Source: Pseudomonadota bacterium
Lineage (GTDB): Bacteria; Pseudomonadota; Alphaproteobacteria; Rhizobiales; Hyphomicrobiaceae
Reading direction: 5' to 3'
NCBI GenBank assembly: GCA_023387235.1
Contig: JAEWIJ010000192.1
Coordinates: 1 to 6,520 of the forward strand
DNA length: 6,520 bases
The notes under the pieces were generated by a model. The model had not been told where the DNA came from. It saw only the letters and a list, made by a program, of their open reading frames with translations, and searched no databases. Below, one piece after another: positions 6,470 to 6,520 of this stretch. The position numbers were made by a program, and so were the translations under genes. How positions within the stretch are numbered: position 1 is the first letter of the stretch; the number at the start of each line of letters is the position of its first letter.

Positions 6470-6520
6470 TCAAGCCGTCTCGTTGAAGATCTCGCGGCCG
6501 ATGAGCATCCGGCGGATCTC
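6470..6520 (-). CDS. Acyl-CoA dehydrogenase, probably isovaleryl-CoA dehydrogenase (C-terminal end only)
   Basis: The last 16 codons and TGA stop of a gene entering from the right edge. They read E-I-R-R-M-L-I-G-R-E-I-F-N-E-T-A. This matches the end of acyl-CoA dehydrogenases, where a G-T-(S/N)-E-I motif near the FAD and active site leads into R-R-M-L-I-G-R-E; the closest recalled form is that of bacterial isovaleryl-CoA dehydrogenase (leucine breakdown, LiuA/Ivd). So few residues identify the superfamily fairly well but not the substrate. The stop is 11 bases before the ccmA ATG, suggesting the two may share a transcript. Confidence 0.6.
   Translation of the reverse strand, partial: EIRRMLIGREIFNETA

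Overview
The window looks like a stretch of high-GC alphaproteobacterial chromosome, most likely Hyphomicrobiales (Rhizobiales). This is inferred from the GC-rich third codon positions, the system I cytochrome c maturation genes and the style of the protein families; no rRNA or other decisive marker is present. Every supported gene is on the minus strand, so the gene order is read from right to left.

Right part (6520 to 3214): the last 16 codons of an acyl-CoA dehydrogenase (isovaleryl-CoA dehydrogenase type) are followed 11 bases later by ccmA. The ccmA stop overlaps the ccmB start (ATGA). Forty-five bases after ccmB comes a complete ABC-F ATPase closely resembling YheS. The spacing suggests one transcription unit. 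CcmA and CcmB are the ATPase and membrane subunit of the CcmABCD machinery that delivers heme to CcmE for c-type cytochrome assembly. The ABC-F protein has no membrane part and should act on ribosomes. The expected next gene, ccmC, is not here: the ABC-F gene occupies its place.

Middle (2756 to 3213): a gene-free stretch of 458 bases, visibly less GC-rich than its surroundings, with several inverted repeats. It should hold the 3' end of the ABC-F transcript and the promoter of the protease genes, but no convincing promoter or intrinsic terminator could be pinned down.

Left part (2755 to 1): two exported M16 (pitrilysin/insulinase superfamily) proteins in tandem. The upstream one has the zinc motif HFLEH and should be the catalytic subunit. 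The downstream one, cut by the window edge after 423 codons, has N-F-L-S-A at that place and cannot bind zinc there, but keeps the R-G...Y segment of the C-terminal domain. They fit the known two-subunit M16B arrangement in which an active and an inactive chain pair. The 108-base gap between them contains a small GC-rich hairpin with a UNCG-type loop.

No mobile element, CRISPR array, tRNA or rRNA was seen. The window is mostly conserved housekeeping-type genes; I see no strong case for a new system. The points most worth a second look are the ccmAB-yheS junction, the active/inactive M16 pair and the structured intergenic region.
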